The translations under genes were made by a program, and so were the position numbers. The notes under the pieces were generated by a model that was given only the letters and a program-made list of their open reading frames with translations, was not told the origin of the DNA and did not search any database. A stretch of 8,560 nucleotides of DNA from Candidatus Omnitrophota bacterium (GTDB taxonomy: Bacteria; Omnitrophota; Gorgyraeia; B26-G9): positions 1-8,560 of the forward strand of contig QNCH01000056.1 in the NCBI GenBank assembly GCA_003645745.1. Reading direction: 5' to 3'. Shown piece by piece: positions 6,265 to 8,560 of the stretch. The stretch's first letter is position 1. The number at the start of each line of letters is the position of its first letter.

Positions 6265-7083
6265 ATGGGTGAGATTTTAAATAAACTGTATTCCTATATT
6301 GTTATTTATGGGATGAATGTGCTTGCCGCAGGTTTGATTGTTATCGTAGGCCGATGGGTGGGACATATTGCTGCTGATTTAGTTAGCCGGATTTTGCTAA
6401 AAGCTGGGGTTGATAAAACAATAAGTTCTTTTGCCAAAAATATCATCCGTGTTAGTTTATTAATATTTGTTTTTATTGCTGCGTTAAATAAGTTGGGAGT
6501 ACAGACAGCTTCTTTGATTGCAGTGCTTGGCGCTGCTGGCATAGCAATCGGTTTGGCATTGCAGGGGTCATTGGCGAATTTTGCCGCTGGGATTTTATTG
6601 ATTTTTTTCAAACCCTTTAAAGTTGGTGATTTTATTGCTTGCGGAGGGGCAGAAGGTTTTGTGGAAGATGTAGAGGTTTTTTGCACAAGTTTACGCACTT
6701 TTGATAATTTGCAAATTATTATTCCTAATGCTAAAATTACAGCAGATAATATTATTAACTTTTCTAGTTTTGGTAAAAGGCGGATTGATTTAGTCTTTAG
6801 TGTGTCATATACTGATGATTTGTCTAAAGCTAAACGAGCCTTAAAAGATGTAGTTTCGCGTAATGACAGGGTTTTAAAGTCTCCGGCGCCTGTAATCGCG
6901 GTTTCAGAATTAGCAGACAGTTCTGTAAATTTGGTTTGCCGTCCATGGGTAAAACCAGATGATTACTGGGATGTATATTTTGAGCTTATTGAAAACGGTA
7001 AAGTCGCATTAGAGAAAAGCGGATGTACAATCCCGTTTCCTCAACATGATGTGCATATAATAAACAATAAAATAGAGGGGTAA
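6265..7083 (+). CDS. mscS: Small-conductance mechanosensitive channel, MscS family
   Basis: This inner-membrane channel opens under membrane tension to release solutes during osmotic downshock. At 272 residues it is close to the 286 of E. coli MscS, so it is the short, basic form. Hydrophobic helices lie at about residues 12-32 and 58-78. The pore helix at 84-115 shows the Gly/Ala-rich pattern LGAAGIAIGLALQGSLANFAAG. This runs into the family signature FFKPFKVGDFI (114-124), then the beta domain with TSLRTFDNLQIIIPNAKI and the NFS motif. The C-terminal alpha/beta part ends FPQHDVHI, also typical. The start ATG 6265 has a purine-rich GAGAGTGAAGAGA upstream. Only 3 bp separate it from the DUF481 gene, so the two are likely translated from one message. 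The gene symbol is by family; several paralogues may exist in the genome. Confidence 0.92.
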   Translation: MGEILNKLYSYIVIYGMNVLAAGLIVIVGRWVGHIAADLVSRILLKAGVDKTISSFAKNIIRVSLLIFVFIAALNKLGVQTASLIAVLGAAGIAIGLALQGSLANFAAGILLIFFKPFKVGDFIACGGAEGFVEDVEVFCTSLRTFDNLQIIIPNAKITADNIINFSSFGKRRIDLVFSVSYTDDLSKAKRALKDVVSRNDRVLKSPAPVIAVSELADSSVNLVCRPWVKPDDYWDVYFELIENGKVALEKSGCTIPFPQHDVHIINNKIEG

Positions 7084-7086
7084 TTT

Positions 7087-7827
7087 ATGCGGTTTTATAG
7101 GATTTTTTTATTAAGTTTAATGTTGACAATTATTGTCAGCGCTGTTTGTTACGCAGAAGATTCATCCAGCATTGGAGTTTGGGAAAAAGAAGTTTCTTTA
7201 GGATATACACAGGCAACAGGCAATACGCAAAATAGCCAGTTGTTAGGGGCGCTGAATGCTTATCAAAAAACCGGTTATAATGAAGTAACTTTTAAACTTA
7301 GCAGTTTGTACGCGACACAAGATAAAAAAATGAACGCGCAGAAACATTCAGGCTCGCTTAGGTATGGGTTTAGCTTTTGGGATAAAGAGTGGTATGGTTT
7401 TTTAAAGTTTCAAGCAGATCATGATAAGTTCGCGAATGTTGATTATCGCATTGTGCCTTATTCCGGGATAGGGTATTGGTTTTTTGATACCGAGCAGTGG
7501 AAATTACTTTTTGAGATTGGATTAGGTTTTGAGTATATTGAATACTCGAATCGATTGGATGAAGACATTAATACTGTTTGTGCGCCGCGTTTATTTTTTG
7601 AAAAACAAGTTTTTGATGCTGCGAGTATTTCACAGGATATTACAATTTTTAATAATCTGGAGCAAGGTGAAAGATACAGGATACATTCAGAAACTAAATT
7701 TACAAATCCTTTAAGCCAGACAATAGCGCTTAGGTGCAGTTTTATTGATGAGTTTAATTCTGATCCTGCGGGTGATGTAAAGAAGAATGATACTAATTTA
7801 CTTTTATCTTTAGTTTATGCGTTTTAA
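7087..7827 (+). CDS. DUF481 family outer-membrane beta-barrel protein (YdiY-like)
   Basis: The 246-residue precursor has a signal peptide with likely cleavage after CYA (residue 23). The mature part opens WEKEVSLGYTQATGNTQNSQL, the hallmark start of DUF481 proteins ('...lglsl..TsGNT.t..'). It continues with alternating amphipathic strands such as EVTFKLSSLYATQ, SLRYGFSFW and WYGFLKFQADHDKF, then GIGYWFFD and LLFEIGLGFEYIEY. It ends in Phe (LVYAF), as expected for insertion by the BAM machinery. Some members of this family are described as salt-induced outer-membrane proteins; function is otherwise poorly known. The ATG at 7087 lies 3 bp after the MscS stop, with AGAGGGG in the end of that gene as ribosome binding site. 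The MscS neighbour is compatible with an osmotic role, which is inference. It is the best evidence in the window for an outer membrane. Confidence 0.85.
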   Translation: MRFYRIFLLSLMLTIIVSAVCYAEDSSSIGVWEKEVSLGYTQATGNTQNSQLLGALNAYQKTGYNEVTFKLSSLYATQDKKMNAQKHSGSLRYGFSFWDKEWYGFLKFQADHDKFANVDYRIVPYSGIGYWFFDTEQWKLLFEIGLGFEYIEYSNRLDEDINTVCAPRLFFEKQVFDAASISQDITIFNNLEQGERYRIHSETKFTNPLSQTIALRCSFIDEFNSDPAGDVKKNDTNLLLSLVYAF

Positions 7828-7839
7828 ATGGAATGATTT

Positions 7840-8268
7840 ATGCGTAAACAATATTATTTTTTGAATAGTTTAATTGTTATAGTGTTTTCAGTATTTCTGT
7901 TAGGAGCTTATTTACAGAGCCCTCAGGAAGAAAAAGATAATTTTAATCAGCATTTTGAGTTTGATTTTAAATTAACACGAATTAATAAAAAGGTAGATGT
8001 ATATTTAAATTATTACTATAAATTGGAATCCATAGATTATTTTGTGGATTTTAAAGTAGAATTATTGGATCCTAACGGAAGGGTGTATCGAAATAAAATT
8101 ACTAATAAACATAAATATTCTGAAGGCTTAAAAAAGATGATTCGTAATGCGCATTTAAAATTATTTACTATTGGTCCTGAATATGGAAAATATAAACTAA
8201 CGATAGATGTTATAAATAGTAACTTTAAGCTTAAAAATTCTGGGATACAATTGGAGTGGCATAACTAA
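7840..8268 (+). CDS. Unrecognised exported or membrane-anchored protein
   Basis: I do not recognise this 142-residue protein. It begins with a short basic segment and a hydrophobic stretch (about residues 7-25), which acts as either a signal peptide or a membrane anchor. I see no lipobox cysteine. The remaining 115 residues are rich in aromatic and charged residues and alternate in a beta-strand fashion (FEFDFKLTRI, VDVYLNYYYKL, FVDFKVELLDPNGRVYRNKI, YKLTIDVINSNFKL). They resemble a single beta-sandwich domain. The LLDPNGRVY turn and 'GKYKLTIDV' near the end recall extracellular Ig-like or carbohydrate-binding sandwiches, but no family can be named. It follows the DUF481 gene after 12 bp and is the last gene of the cluster. 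ATG 7840 has no strong Shine-Dalgarno, only GGAATGA upstream, consistent with translational coupling. Confidence 0.65.
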   Translation: MRKQYYFLNSLIVIVFSVFLLGAYLQSPQEEKDNFNQHFEFDFKLTRINKKVDVYLNYYYKLESIDYFVDFKVELLDPNGRVYRNKITNKHKYSEGLKKMIRNAHLKLFTIGPEYGKYKLTIDVINSNFKLKNSGIQLEWHN

Positions 8269-8305
8269 TTAGAGAAGGTATATTTGTTTTTGTTATACTC
8301 AGTGT

Positions 8306-8489
8306 TATACTCAAACGTAATTGGTTTGTAATTTTATGACATTCCTCTCACACTGCATCTTGAAACGTTCTTCATTCGCAAAACCTTAGGCGCAGCTTGC
8401 TGCGCCTAAGGTTTGACTTAAGTCAGAACGTTCCAATATAGGGCACAGGGAAACGCCTAAATTTTACAAATCAATTACGTTTGAGTATA
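8306..8489 (-). mobile_element. MITE-like fold-back repeat, copy 2 (inverted relative to copy 1)
   Basis: This 184-bp element runs from TATACTCAAACG to CGTTTGAGTATA. It is the reverse complement counterpart of 540-720. Its centre (between 8397 and 8398) is exactly the centre of a perfect 16-bp stem with a 2-nt spacer: AAACCTTAGGCGCAGC at 8381-8396 pairs with 8399-8414. Outside this core the arms keep matching imperfectly, including an AACGTTC/GAACGTT pair and the terminal 25 bp or so. It contains no gene. It lies about 40 bp after the envelope cluster and about 60 bp before the next gene. It could act as a bidirectional transcription barrier, but the placement alone does not show this. Confidence 0.8.
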
Positions 8490-8513
8490 GTAAATCTATC
8501 ACGTTTGGGTATA
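8468..8513 (+). repeat. Tandem duplication of the repeat's end motif
   Basis: Bases 8468-8489 (the right end of copy 2) are repeated directly at 8492-8513, with 19 of 22 positions identical and a 24-bp period. The motif is AAATC....CACGTTTGGGTATA in the outer copy. On the left side only a short TATACTC at 8294-8300 echoes it. It may mark a nested insertion, an end duplication, or two binding sites for a protein. Confidence 0.6.
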
Positions 8514-8549
8514 AATAGGAAATTTGTTGAGTAAGAGGAGGAGAATAAT

Positions 8550-8560
8550 TTGAAGTTCGC
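8550..8560 (+). CDS. Start of an unknown gene running off the window (TTG start)
   Basis: A strong AGGAGG (8536-8541) is followed 8 nt later by TTG at 8550-8552, then AAG TTC, so the product would begin Met-Lys-Phe. No ATG or GTG stands at suitable spacing within the window. Only three full codons are visible, so nothing can be said of its function. A start beyond the window edge remains possible. Confidence 0.35.

Noticed and set aside
6306..6698. Minus-strand 130-codon open frame inside the MscS gene.
   Set aside because: The + strand encodes a clear MscS; the antisense frame has no recognisable domains or ribosome binding site.
7529..7714. Second + strand frame inside the DUF481 gene.
   Set aside because: It is a frame shadow within a well-supported outer-membrane protein gene.
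540..8489. Composite transposon bounded by the two inverted MITE-like repeats.
   Set aside because: The block holds tyrS and recG, no transposase and no matching target duplication, so independent insertions are simpler.
8306..8513. CRISPR array.
   Set aside because: Only two or three irregular repeats, palindromic and without spacer-like units; no cas gene nearby.

Overview
The window is an AT-rich stretch of bacterial chromosome with short intergenic gaps and every gene on the + strand. The organism is probably a Gram-negative (diderm) bacterium, because one gene encodes a DUF481-type outer-membrane beta-barrel protein with a signal peptide and a C-terminal aromatic residue. Another encodes an AsmA-like membrane-anchored protein. 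I cannot fix the phylum from sequence alone; a lineage such as Omnitrophota would fit the AT-rich coding and palindromic repeats, but that is a weak guess.

Layout. Positions 1-345 are the 3' end of an IS1182-like DDE transposase gene. From 341 to 772 there is no other gene. This gap holds a 154-bp stretch with transposon-like inverted ends (341-494), a candidate promoter, and a 181-bp near-palindromic MITE-like repeat (540-720). A small secreted NTF2-like protein follows (773-1195). Next comes a 67-bp hairpin (1342-1408) whose right arm matches the IS-end-like sequence at 473-494. Then come tyrS (tyrosyl-tRNA synthetase) and recG (branch-migrating DNA helicase), which overlap by 8 bp and form a housekeeping pair. 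A GC-rich 61-bp palindrome follows recG, with a promoter-like sequence on its far side.

That promoter candidate precedes five tightly spaced genes (4945-8268): a compact VIT1/CCC1-like transporter, an AsmA-like anchored protein, an MscS mechanosensitive channel, a DUF481 beta-barrel protein and an unrecognised exported or anchored protein. All five products are predicted to be membrane or envelope proteins, so the group looks like an envelope operon. A link to osmotic or metal homeostasis is inference.

The right edge holds a second copy of the MITE-like repeat (8306-8489) in the opposite orientation to the first. It has an extra tandem copy of its end motif, then a strong Shine-Dalgarno sequence and a TTG start for a gene that runs off the window.

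The most interesting signal is this repeat family. Each copy is a fold-back palindrome over its full length, with the centre of the palindrome at or within half a base of the centre of the element. At one arm position both copies stay paired with different bases. The two copies face each other in inverted orientation around about 7.6 kb of chromosomal genes, and each lies just upstream of a gene with a strong ribosome binding site. I saw no CRISPR array, tRNA, rRNA or defence system.
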